DNA of 13,832 bases from Chloroflexota bacterium (GTDB lineage Bacteria > Chloroflexota > Limnocylindria > Limnocylindrales > CSP1-4): NCBI GenBank assembly GCA_021812735.1, contig JAKAMV010000160.1:1-13832 (forward strand). The letters run 5' to 3'. Shown one piece after another: positions 6,665-12,759 of this stretch. Numbering within the stretch: position 1 is the first letter of the stretch; the number at the start of each line of letters is the position of its first letter. Below the pieces are notes generated by a model that was given only the letters and a program-made list of their open reading frames with translations, was not told where the DNA came from and ran no database searches. The position numbers and the translations under genes were made by a program.

Positions 6665-7717
6665 ATGCGACCTGTTCCCCGCCGCCTCGCCGCCACCCTC
6701 GCGGCAGTGGCGATCGCCGCCGCCGCCTGCGGCTCCACGACGCCCTCGGCCGCGCCCGCCGCATCGTCGGCCGCGCCGGCATCGTCCGCCATCGCCTCCT
6801 CGTCCGCCGGCGCGGCGACCGCCCTCACCGTCGGCCTGGGCTACATCCCGAGCGTCCAGTTCGCGCAGTTCTACCTCGCCCAGCAGGCTGGCTACTACGC
6901 GGCGGCGGGCCTCAAGGTCACGCTCCAGAACGAGACCGACCCCGACCTGATCACCAAGGTGGGCCAGGGCGCCGTGGACATCGGCATCGGCGACGGCACG
7001 TCGATCATCCCGGCCGTCAGCCAGGGGATCCCGGTGGTCTACACCGCCACCATCTACGGCACGTTCCCGTCCATCGTCCTGACCAGGGCCAGCTCCGGCA
7101 TCAAGACGCCGGCGGACCTCAAGAACAAGAAGATCGGCATCCCGGGCAAGTACGGCAGCTCGTGGATCATGCTCCAGGCCCTGCTCAAGTCGGCCGGGCT
7201 GACCACGTCGGACGTCACCATCGTCGAGTTCCCCGACTACGGGCAGGCGGCCGCCCTCCAGCAGGGCGTCGTGGACGCCGCGACCGGATTCACCAACAAC
7301 GAGCCTATCCAGCTCCAGAACGCCGGCATCGCCACCACGGTGCTGTCGGTCGACTCGATCGTGCCGCTGCCGGGGCCGGGCCTCGTGACCGGAACCGCGA
7401 CGCTCAAGACCAAGCACGACGCGCTGGCGGCCTTCGTCAAGGCCACGCTCAGGGCGATGGACGACATCGCTGCCGATCCCCAGAAGGGCCTCGACGCCAC
7501 GTTCGCGCTGGTGCCGGACCTGGGCAAGGACAAGGCTCTCCAGGCCCAGATCCTGGCCGCCACCGTGGTGGCCTGGAAGAACGCCCGGACCAATGCGCCC
7601 TACGGCACGATCGACACGGCCGGCTGGCAGCAGTCGCTCGCCTTCATGACGGGGCTGGGCCTCGTGCCGAACCCGGTGCAGGCGTCCGCGCTGACCGATT
7701 CGTCCCTGCTCCCGTAA
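6665..7717 (+). CDS. Lipoprotein substrate-binding protein, NMT1/THI5-like (RibY-like)
   Basis: This 350-residue extracytoplasmic solute-binding protein has a lipoprotein signal: basic MRPVPRR, an Ala-rich core and a lipobox ending at C22 (AAAC then GS). An Ala/Ser spacer (about 23-52) precedes the binding domain, which starts at LTVGLGYIPSVQFAQFYLA, the usual opening of NMT1/THI5-like (ThiY/RibY) proteins. DIGIGDGTSIIPAVSQGIPVVY and KKIGIPGKYGSSW are further typical stretches. GGAGG at 6650-6654 precedes ATG 6665 with 10-nt spacing. It lies 35 nt after the permease gene, so it completes the operon in the order ATPase-permease-binding protein. The ligand is most likely riboflavin, because the operon is under an FMN aptamer; thiamin-precursor binding is the main alternative on fold alone. 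An AIM24 gene follows after 61 nt, possibly on its own promoter. Confidence 0.9.
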   Translation: MRPVPRRLAATLAAVAIAAAACGSTTPSAAPAASSAAPASSAIASSSAGAATALTVGLGYIPSVQFAQFYLAQQAGYYAAAGLKVTLQNETDPDLITKVGQGAVDIGIGDGTSIIPAVSQGIPVVYTATIYGTFPSIVLTRASSGIKTPADLKNKKIGIPGKYGSSWIMLQALLKSAGLTTSDVTIVEFPDYGQAAALQQGVVDAATGFTNNEPIQLQNAGIATTVLSVDSIVPLPGPGLVTGTATLKTKHDALAAFVKATLRAMDDIAADPQKGLDATFALVPDLGKDKALQAQILAATVVAWKNARTNAPYGTIDTAGWQQSLAFMTGLGLVPNPVQASALTDSSLLP

Positions 7718-7732
7718 CCGCGCCGGGACGCG

Positions 7733-7738
7733 TATCGT
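7733..7738 (+). promoter_or_regulatory. Weak -10 candidate upstream of the AIM24 gene
   Basis: TATCGT lies 16 nt after the binding-protein stop and 40 nt before the AIM24 start. The same hexamer is the -10 candidate of the class V gene at 10838 on the other strand. No -35 box is evident, so read-through from the importer operon remains possible. Confidence 0.25.
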
Positions 7739-7778
7739 TCGCGCCGTCAACCACCGCCCGCGCATCGGGGGACCGACC

Positions 7779-8480
7779 GTGAACAACCCGCCCGTCCTGC
7801 TGCCGACCCGCATCGAGGAGGGCGTCGCCCCCGGCCTCCGCTACCGGACCGAGGGCGAGCTGGTGCCCGTGCTGCACGTGCAGCTCACCGGGCAGGTGCC
7901 GCTGTTCTTCGAGCACCACGTGATCCTGTACAAGGACCCGGCGCTGATGATCGGCATGCACGCGATCTCGGGCGGCTTCAAGCGCATGGTCGCCGGCATG
8001 CCGATCTTCATGACCGAGACGCAGGGCCCGGGCGAGGTGGCCTTCTCGCGCGATGACCCGGGCCACGTGCTCTCGCTGCACCTCGCGCCCGGGCAGTCCA
8101 TCCTCGTCCGCGAGCACCAGTTCCTGGCCGCGACGGGCAACATCGCCTACACCTTCACCCGGGTGAAGGGCATCAGCAACATGCTGTTCGGCGGTACCGG
8201 GTTCTTCATCGACCGGTTCGAGGCCCAGCAGTACGAGGGCGTCGTCTGGCTCCACGGCTACGGCAACGTGTTCGAGAAGGTGCTCGAGCAGGGCGAGCAG
8301 ATCGACGTCGAGTCCGGAGGCTGGGTCTACCGCGACGAGTCCGTGTCGATGGCCCAGCAGGTCTACGGCCTGCGGACGGGCGTGTTCGGCGGCAGCGGCA
8401 ACCTGGTGTTCAACCGGTTCACGGGCCCGGGGCGGGTCGGCATCCAGTCGGCCTACGTCCACCTGCCGACGGAGAACTGA
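7779..8480 (+). CDS. AIM24 family protein (TIGR00266/DUF124)
   Basis: This 233-residue protein matches the AIM24/TIGR00266 family in length and layout: a beta-rich fold with repeated short strands, a central EVAFSRDDPGHVLSLHLAPG section, FLAATGNI, then GGTGFFIDRFE and a C-terminal GGSGNLVFNRFTGPG repeat. There is no signal peptide or membrane segment, so it is probably cytosolic. Yeast Aim24 is a mitochondrial inner-membrane protein; the bacterial role is unknown. The start is GTG at 7779; only a weak purine run (GGGGGA, 7767-7772) precedes it. It follows the importer operon by 61 nt in the same direction, but nothing ties it to flavin uptake. A hairpin spans its stop codon. Family call is firm, function open. 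Confidence 0.88.
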   Translation: MNNPPVLLPTRIEEGVAPGLRYRTEGELVPVLHVQLTGQVPLFFEHHVILYKDPALMIGMHAISGGFKRMVAGMPIFMTETQGPGEVAFSRDDPGHVLSLHLAPGQSILVREHQFLAATGNIAYTFTRVKGISNMLFGGTGFFIDRFEAQQYEGVVWLHGYGNVFEKVLEQGEQIDVESGGWVYRDESVSMAQQVYGLRTGVFGGSGNLVFNRFTGPGRVGIQSAYVHLPTEN

Positions 8481-8495
8481 GACCGCCCCGGTCTC
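8479..8495 (+). terminator. Possible hairpin terminator after AIM24
   Basis: GAGACC (8479-8484) pairs perfectly with GGTCTC (8490-8495) around a 5-nt loop and overlaps the stop codon. An alternative stem CCGCCC/GGGCGG (8484-8489/8497-8502) competes with it. No T-run follows, so classical Rho-independent termination is doubtful. Confidence 0.3.
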
Positions 8496-8550
8496 TGGGC
8501 GGGGGGCGGCCCGCCTGGGCGGCGACCCCCACCCGCTGGCCCGCACCGGG

Positions 8551-8556
8551 TAGAGT
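8551..8556 (+). promoter_or_regulatory. Probable -10 box of the tRNA-Lys gene
   Basis: TAGAGT ends 7 nt before the first base of the tRNA at 8564, which would give a transcript starting at or next to the mature 5' end. No clear -35 box is present. Confidence 0.45.
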
Positions 8557-8563
8557 TTCGGCG

Positions 8564-8638
8564 GGGCCCGTAGCTCAGCGGTAGAGCAGGGGACTTTTAA
8601 TCCCTTGGTCCTGGGTTCGAATCCCAGCGGGCTCACCA
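8564..8638 (+). tRNA. tRNA-Lys (anticodon TTT)
   Basis: A full cloverleaf folds by eye. The acceptor is GGGCCCG/CGGGCTC with one G-U at pair 2-71, then TA. The D-arm is GCTC/GAGC. The anticodon stem GGGGA/TCCCT holds loop CTTTTAA with anticodon TTT. The T-arm is CTGGG-TTCGAAT-CCCAG, the discriminator is A, and CCA is encoded. The anticodon reads AAA and AAG as lysine. It faces the dioxygenase gene, whose stop codon is 40 nt downstream on the other strand. There is no sign of integration at its 3' end. Confidence 0.97.
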
Positions 8639-8678
8639 GGCCGCCACCACGCGGGGCGGAGTCCGCGCGTCCGCTCGC

Positions 8679-9497
8679 TCAGCGGGCCTCGAGGGACCGC
8701 TTCGAGAGCCCGAGGAAGTAGCCCTCGATCGCGGTTCTCGGCGCCTCGTCCGGCCTGGCGGCCGCCCCGAGCGCCACGAAGAGCGGGGCGAAGTGCTCCA
8801 CGGTCGGGTGGGCGAAGGGCATCCCGGGAGCCTTGTCGCGGAACGCGAACAGCGTGTCGAGGTCGCCGCGCGCCAGCGCCTCGGCCGCCCAGGCGTCGAA
8901 GTCGCGCGACCACTGCGGGGCGCCCGGCCGGCCGTCCCAGTACTCGGCGATGAACGGCAGGCCGTGCGTCATGAAGCCGGAGCCCACGATCAGCACGCCC
9001 TCGTCTCGCAGCGGGGCGAGGCGGCGGCCGAGCGCGAACAGGTGCGCCGGGTCGAGATCCGGCATGGACATCTGGAGGACCGGGACGTCGGCGTCCGGGT
9101 ACATCGCCAGCAGCGGCACCCAGGCGCCGTGGTCGAGCCCGCGGGCCGGCCGGTCGAGGACAGGCTCGCCGTCGGGCATCAGCGCCTTGACCGTGGCGGC
9201 GAGCTCGGGGGCGCCCGGGGCGGGGTAGGTCACCTCGTAGTAGCGCTGCGGGAAGCCGTAGAAGTCGTAGACGAGCGGGACCGTCCGCGTGGCGCCGATC
9301 GCCATCGGGGCGGTCTGCCAGTGGGCACTCACCATCAGGATGGCCTTGGGCCGCGGCAGCGCCGCCGACCAGGCCGCGAGCTCGCCCATCCACAGTGGGT
9401 CGTCGAGGAGCGGCGGGGCGCCGTGGCCGAGGTACAGGGCGGGGAGCGGGCCCGACGCGACGTCGGAGGGGAGGGGGGCGGGGATGGGCGGGGTCAT
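8679..9497 (-). CDS. DODA/LigB-type extradiol ring-opening dioxygenase (YgiD-like)
   Basis: This 272-residue enzyme belongs to the class III extradiol dioxygenase group related to 4,5-DOPA dioxygenase and E. coli YgiD, metal-dependent enzymes that open catechol rings. The expected histidines are present: H25 in LGHGAPP, H59 in SAHW and H235 in HPTVEHF fit the three metal ligands, with H178 (GSGFMTHGL) and H123 (LDHGAW) as conserved active-site residues. Length is normal for the family. The start at 9497 has no SD, but a promoter-like pair (TTGCAC, 17 nt, TACGGT) lies 34-62 nt upstream. It is downstream of the isopenicillin N epimerase-like gene on the same strand, 105 nt apart, so it could be transcribed with it or separately. 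The natural substrate is unknown; many bacterial members act on small catechols of unclear origin. Confidence 0.9.
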   Translation of the reverse strand: MTPPIPAPLPSDVASGPLPALYLGHGAPPLLDDPLWMGELAAWSAALPRPKAILMVSAHWQTAPMAIGATRTVPLVYDFYGFPQRYYEVTYPAPGAPELAATVKALMPDGEPVLDRPARGLDHGAWVPLLAMYPDADVPVLQMSMPDLDPAHLFALGRRLAPLRDEGVLIVGSGFMTHGLPFIAEYWDGRPGAPQWSRDFDAWAAEALARGDLDTLFAFRDKAPGMPFAHPTVEHFAPLFVALGAAARPDEAPRTAIEGYFLGLSKRSLEAR

Positions 9498-9530
9498 GGG
9501 ACGGGTCTCGACACGGGGGACGACGCCCCT

Positions 9531-9559
9531 ACCGTAGCCGAATGTGCTTGACTGTGCAA
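9531..9559 (-). promoter_or_regulatory. Promoter of the dioxygenase gene
   Basis: On the minus strand TTGCAC (9559-9554) and TACGGT (9536-9531) are separated by exactly 17 nt, a good sigma70-type match. Transcription would start near 9524, giving a leader of about 27 nt. The spacer is locally AT-richer than its surroundings, which strengthens the call. Confidence 0.55.
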
Positions 9560-9602
9560 CTTCTTTGGCAATGGCGGCAGCCGAGGGCGGTCAGTGGCGC
9601 AG

Positions 9603-10838
9603 TCACCCCAGCAGCGACCGGGGCCGCGCCGGCCCGAGCAGGCGCGAGGCCAGCGCCCGCGCCAGGGCTTCGTACTCCGCCGGGTCGTTGTAGCGCTGGG
9701 CGGAGATGCGGACCGCGAGGCCGCTCGGGCCGGCGCCAGGGGCGCGGGCCGCCGGGACCGGGTAGGCGATGATCGGCACCTCGATCCGCTCCTCGGCGAG
9801 CAGCTGGCCCTGCAGTTGCTCGGCCGCCTCCTCCGTCGGGGCGAGGCCGGGCAGCGGGATCGCCGCCATCGAGCCCAGCATCGAGTCCGGGGCGGGGCTC
9901 GGGATGCCCAGCGCGCCGCAGACCGCATCCCGCCCGTGCCGGGCGAGCGCGACGTTGCCCGCCATGAGCCCCGGCCAGCCGTCGGGGTGGAGCCCGCCCA
10001 CGAAGCGGATCGCGGCGGGGAGCGTCAGGATCGGTGTCGGGTCGGTGGTCCCCAGCCAGTCGAACAGCCGCCGGAACCTCGGCCGGTCCGACCGCCCGTC
10101 GTTGAGGCCGTGCGAGACCACCAGCGGGCGGAGGCAGTCGCGCAGGTCGGCGCGGGCGTGGAGCACTGCCGCTCCCTTCGGCGCGCACAGCCACTTGTGC
10201 CCGTTGCCGGTCCACCAGGCGGCGCCGAGCCCGTCGACGTCAACGGGCACCATGCCGGGAGCGTGCGCCGCGTCCACCAGCGTGTCCACGCCGTGGCGGT
10301 CCAGCTCGCGGACGAGCGGCGCCACGGGCAGGACCAGGGCCGTGGGCGAGGTGACGTGGCTGACGAGGGCGAGCCGGGTCCGCGGCGTCACGGCCTCCAG
10401 GTACGCCTCAACGGCCTGCGCCGGGTCGTGGATGGGGAACGGGACGTGGCACAGGGTGACCTTCGCCCCGTCTCGATCTGCCGCCGCGCGCAGGGCGTTG
10501 AGCGTGGCGTTGTACTCGTGGTCGCCCGCGAGCAGCTCGTCGCCGGGCTGGAACCGGAGCGAGGCGAGCACGGTGGACACGCCAGTCGTGGCGTTGGGGA
10601 CGAAGGCGATCCCGTCGGGATCGGCGTGGAGGAAGGCGCCGACCTCGGCGCGGACGGCATCGAGCAGCGGCTCAAGCTCTCGCGCGAGGAAGCGCACGGG
10701 CTCCGCCTCGAGCCGGTCGCGCCACGCCCGCTGCGCCTCGAGCACGGGCTCCGGGCACGCCCCGAACGACCCGTGGTTGAGGAACGAGACCTCCGGGTCG
10801 AGGCGCCACGGCGAGCGGTCGAACGTGCGGTGGGGCAC
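9603..10838 (-). CDS. Class V PLP-dependent enzyme, isopenicillin N epimerase-like
   Basis: This is a fold-type I PLP enzyme of the class V group, nearest in style to CefD-like isopenicillin N epimerases and EgtE-type C-S lyases. With the start chosen here it is 411 residues, normal for the family. It opens with FLNHGSFGACP, a hallmark of this subgroup. The cofactor site shows NATTGVSTVL, HVTSPTALVLP, DAAHAPG (Asp for the pyridine nitrogen) and the lysine K215 in GNGHKWL. The frame opens at GTG 10856, but I prefer GTG 10838: TATCGT lies 6 nt before it, implying a leaderless mRNA, and the protein then begins VPHRTFDRSPWRLD. It is distinct from the 593-residue class V enzyme at 1114-2895. No beta-lactam or ergothioneine genes surround it, so the name does not imply those pathways; the reaction could be racemisation, lyase or desulfurase chemistry. 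Confidence 0.87.
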   Translation of the reverse strand: MPHRTFDRSPWRLDPEVSFLNHGSFGACPEPVLEAQRAWRDRLEAEPVRFLARELEPLLDAVRAEVGAFLHADPDGIAFVPNATTGVSTVLASLRFQPGDELLAGDHEYNATLNALRAAADRDGAKVTLCHVPFPIHDPAQAVEAYLEAVTPRTRLALVSHVTSPTALVLPVAPLVRELDRHGVDTLVDAAHAPGMVPVDVDGLGAAWWTGNGHKWLCAPKGAAVLHARADLRDCLRPLVVSHGLNDGRSDRPRFRRLFDWLGTTDPTPILTLPAAIRFVGGLHPDGWPGLMAGNVALARHGRDAVCGALGIPSPAPDSMLGSMAAIPLPGLAPTEEAAEQLQGQLLAEERIEVPIIAYPVPAARAPGAGPSGLAVRISAQRYNDPAEYEALARALASRLLGPARPRSLLG

Positions 10839-10844
10839 ACCGCG

Positions 10845-10874
10845 ACGATAGCCCACGCGATCGGCGGGTGTCGG
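10845..10874 (-). promoter_or_regulatory. Promoter giving a leaderless epimerase-like mRNA
   Basis: On the minus strand CCGACA (10874-10869) and TATCGT (10850-10845) are spaced by 18 nt. The -10 box ends 6 nt before GTG 10838, so the transcript would start at the start codon. No SD is present near any start candidate. Confidence 0.45.
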
Positions 10875-10881
10875 GCTCCCT

Positions 10882-10927
10882 CGCAGCCCGGGACGGCCGA
10901 CGCCGGACCGCCGGCGCAGCCCGGGAC
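10882..10927. repeat. 13-bp direct repeat between two minus-strand genes
   Basis: CGCAGCCCGGGAC occurs at 10882-10894 and again at 10915-10927, 33 bp apart start to start, between the small membrane protein gene and the epimerase-like gene. It lies upstream of the proposed promoter. It could be a paired regulator site or chance in GC-rich sequence. Confidence 0.4.
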
Positions 10928-10940
10928 TACCGGCGCGGGA

Positions 10941-11330
10941 CTAGCGGTACTCGACCGGCGGCTTGCGGCCCCGGCGCCGCTTGACCGGCTCGGCGGCGGC
11001 CCCGACCTCCGGCCCCCCGCGCGGCGTCACGTTGATCGGCGGGCGGCCCGGGGCTCTGCGCCTCGCGCCGAGCAGCCGCCCCGCCTTCTCGAGGCGCGCC
11101 TTGCCGACGGCGTACGGCGCCACGTACAGCACCACCAGGACAGGCAGGAGGTACCGCGACCCGACCCCCGCGTCAACGCCGGCGAGGACCAGGACCATGT
11201 ACACGAACCACGCGGTCATCAGCGCGCCCGACGTCCAGCCGGCCTCGTGCAGGCGTCGCACGGGCAGCGTCGCCAGCAAAGCTGCGAGGATGAACGTCAG
11301 GATCAGGGCGGGGGTCATGTCGCGGGCCAT
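10941..11330 (-). CDS. Small membrane protein of unknown function with basic tail
   Basis: I do not recognise this 129-residue protein. It has three likely membrane segments: one near residues 6-21 (ALILTFILAALLATLP), one around 35-52 (TAWFVYMVLVLAGV) and one around 57-73 (SRYLLPVLVVLYVAPYAVG). A cytosolic-style tail of about 50 residues follows that is rich in Arg, Lys, Pro and Gly, including VKRRRGRKPP near the end. The start could be ATG 11330 or ATG 11318; TATCAT overlaps the first and sits 10 nt before the second, so a leaderless start at 11318 (125 residues) is possible. No SD is seen. It is divergent from the MFS gene and upstream of the epimerase-like gene. Coding support rests on the hydrophobic pattern and clean flanks. 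Confidence 0.6.
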   Translation of the reverse strand: MARDMTPALILTFILAALLATLPVRRLHEAGWTSGALMTAWFVYMVLVLAGVDAGVGSRYLLPVLVVLYVAPYAVGKARLEKAGRLLGARRRAPGRPPINVTPRGGPEVGAAAEPVKRRRGRKPPVEYR

Positions 11331-11334
11331 GATA
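11329..11334 (-). promoter_or_regulatory. Weak -10 candidate of the small membrane protein gene
   Basis: TATCAT on the minus strand precedes ATG 11318 by 10 nt and overlaps ATG 11330. No -35 box is clear. It would give an almost leaderless transcript from the second ATG. Confidence 0.25.
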
Positions 11335-11381
11335 GGGCGCGGCCCAGCCCCGCGAACGTGGCCCGGTCGCGAGGCGTGGGT

Positions 11382-11406
11382 CGGCCGGCCCGGGGCGGGC
11401 CGGCCG
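11382..11406. promoter_or_regulatory. Perfect 11-bp-arm dyad, possible operator of the MFS operon
   Basis: CGGCCGGCCCG (11382-11392) and CGGGCCGGCCG (11396-11406) are exact reverse complements around GGG. The dyad covers the -35 position of the MFS promoter and ends 5 nt before its -10 box. It lies between divergent genes, where a dimeric repressor could control one or both. An RNA hairpin is unlikely to matter because it precedes the proposed start of transcription. Confidence 0.45.
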
Positions 11407-11411
11407 TCGGC

Positions 11412-11417
11412 TAGGAT
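11412..11417 (+). promoter_or_regulatory. Probable -10 box of the MFS-hydrolase operon
   Basis: TAGGAT is identical to the -10 box of the tRNA-fMet gene at 13673-13678. Transcription would start near 11424, about 19 nt before GTG 11443, leaving room for the AGGAA site at 11433-11437. The -35 position is occupied by the dyad. Confidence 0.4.
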
Positions 11418-11442
11418 GGGCGGCACCGCATAGGAACTTCCC

Positions 11443-12759
11443 GTGGCTGCCCGTCTATCCGCCTGGCTCGAGCGCTGGGGCCCCGTGCTCCCGCTGCTGC
11501 TGGCCGAGGCGGTCGTCGCACTGGGGTTCGGCGCCATCCTGCCGATCCTGCCGCTGTACTACACGGAGCACGGCGTGGACCTCCCCACGCTGGGGGTCGT
11601 GGTGGCGGCGTGGCCGGCCGCCCGCCTGGTGGGCGAGCCGTTGCTGGGGCGGGTCGCGGACCGTGCCTCCCGCAAGCCGATGATGGTCGCGGCGCTGGTC
11701 GTGTCGGGCGTGGCGGTCGTCCTGCCGCTCGCGCTGGTCGGCCCGGTCGCGTTCGTCGCGCTCCGCGCGCTGGCCGGCCTCGCGGGCGCCGCCTACGACC
11801 CGGCAGCCCGGGGGTACCTGATGGACGCCAACCCGCCCGAGCGCCACGGCGAGACGTTCGGGCTGTACAGCGCCGCCCAGATGGGCGGGTTCATGCTCGG
11901 GCCCGCGGTCGGCGGCCTCGCGGCGACGATCACCGGCGAGGCAACCGTCGTCTTCTGGGTGTGCGGCGCGGCGTACGCCGTGTCGGCGGTGCTGGTGGCC
12001 CTGCGCGTCGCCGGCCGGCCGCGACTCGCCGCCGGCGGCCAAGCCGAAGCGGTGCTCGAGCCGGACGCCGAGGCCGCCCGCGATGCGGCCGGGCTCACGG
12101 GCCCCGACGGCCTGGCGGCGGCCGGCAGCGCGATGCCGACCCAGCCGCCTCGCGTGCTGAACCGCCTGCTGATCGTGGCCCTCGTGCTCAACGCCGGAGC
12201 CTTCCTCGCCAGCGGCACCTACGAGGTCATCTGGAGCGTCTACATGACCAGCCTCGGCGCCAGCATCGGGCTCATCGGCGTGTCGTTCGTCACGTTCTCG
12301 CTGCCGGTGCTCGTCCTGTCGCCCCTCACCGGCCGCTTCGTGGACCGCGAGGGCGGCTATCTGGCGATGGTCGTCGGCGGCGCCGGCGTGGCCGCCTGCG
12401 GCCTGCTCTACCCGCTGGTCCCGAGCCCCTGGTGGATGGTCGCGCTCGGCCTCGTGGAGGGCACCGCCGCGGCCATGTCGTGGCCGTCGCTGTACATGCT
12501 CGTGGCACGCGCCGCGCCGGCGGGCCGGAGCTCCACGGCCCAGGGCCTGTTCGGGGCCGCGGGGACCACCGGGACCATTGCCGCTTCGGTGGTCGCGGGC
12601 TGGCTGGCGGCCATGGACCTCCGGCTGCCGTTCATCGGCATGGGTCTCGCGACGCTCCTGCTGCTCGCGGTCGGGGCGGCCATCGGCGGGGGACGCCTGT
12701 GGGACGCCCTCCAGCCGCACGCAGGCGTCGGGGCCCGGGCCGCGGGACAGCCGACATGA
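11443..12759 (+). CDS. Major facilitator superfamily transporter
   Basis: This 438-residue integral membrane protein has about 12 hydrophobic helices in two halves, separated by a polar loop at roughly 195-240. The first half carries the MFS motif A between helices 2 and 3, G69-R-V-A-D-R followed by R77-K78. FGLYSAAQMGGFMLGPAVGGL fits the helix-5 motif C of drug:H+ antiporters, so efflux of a small molecule is the likeliest role; the substrate is unknown. GTG at 11443 is chosen because AGGAA lies at 11433-11437 and the protein starts just before the first helix. Its stop overlaps the hydrolase start as ATGA, so the two are translationally coupled. A perfect dyad at the promoter suggests repressor control, as is common for efflux pumps, though no regulator gene is next to it. 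Confidence 0.9.
   Translation: MAARLSAWLERWGPVLPLLLAEAVVALGFGAILPILPLYYTEHGVDLPTLGVVVAAWPAARLVGEPLLGRVADRASRKPMMVAALVVSGVAVVLPLALVGPVAFVALRALAGLAGAAYDPAARGYLMDANPPERHGETFGLYSAAQMGGFMLGPAVGGLAATITGEATVVFWVCGAAYAVSAVLVALRVAGRPRLAAGGQAEAVLEPDAEAARDAAGLTGPDGLAAAGSAMPTQPPRVLNRLLIVALVLNAGAFLASGTYEVIWSVYMTSLGASIGLIGVSFVTFSLPVLVLSPLTGRFVDREGGYLAMVVGGAGVAACGLLYPLVPSPWWMVALGLVEGTAAAMSWPSLYMLVARAAPAGRSSTAQGLFGAAGTTGTIAASVVAGWLAAMDLRLPFIGMGLATLLLLAVGAAIGGGRLWDALQPHAGVGARAAGQPT

Noticed and set aside
6665..7717. Nitrate, sulfonate or thiamin-precursor binding protein
   Set aside because: The fold allows these, but the FMN aptamer before the operon makes riboflavin the better call. It stays an alternative until binding is tested.
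6161..7813. A 550-residue minus-strand frame opposite the importer genes
   Set aside because: Composition is low-complexity and it spans the ends of two real genes. The plus strand encodes a complete permease and lipoprotein.
8600..8700. tRNA-Lys 3' end as an integration site
   Set aside because: No integrase gene and no second copy of the tRNA 3' end are in the window; the flanking genes are ordinary.
9548..9553. TTGACT on the plus strand as a -35 box
   Set aside because: No -10 box lies at the right distance and no plus-strand gene follows; the same bases belong to the minus-strand dioxygenase promoter.
9603..10838. Assignment to beta-lactam or ergothioneine biosynthesis
   Set aside because: None of the partner genes of those pathways are nearby, and the class V family has many activities.
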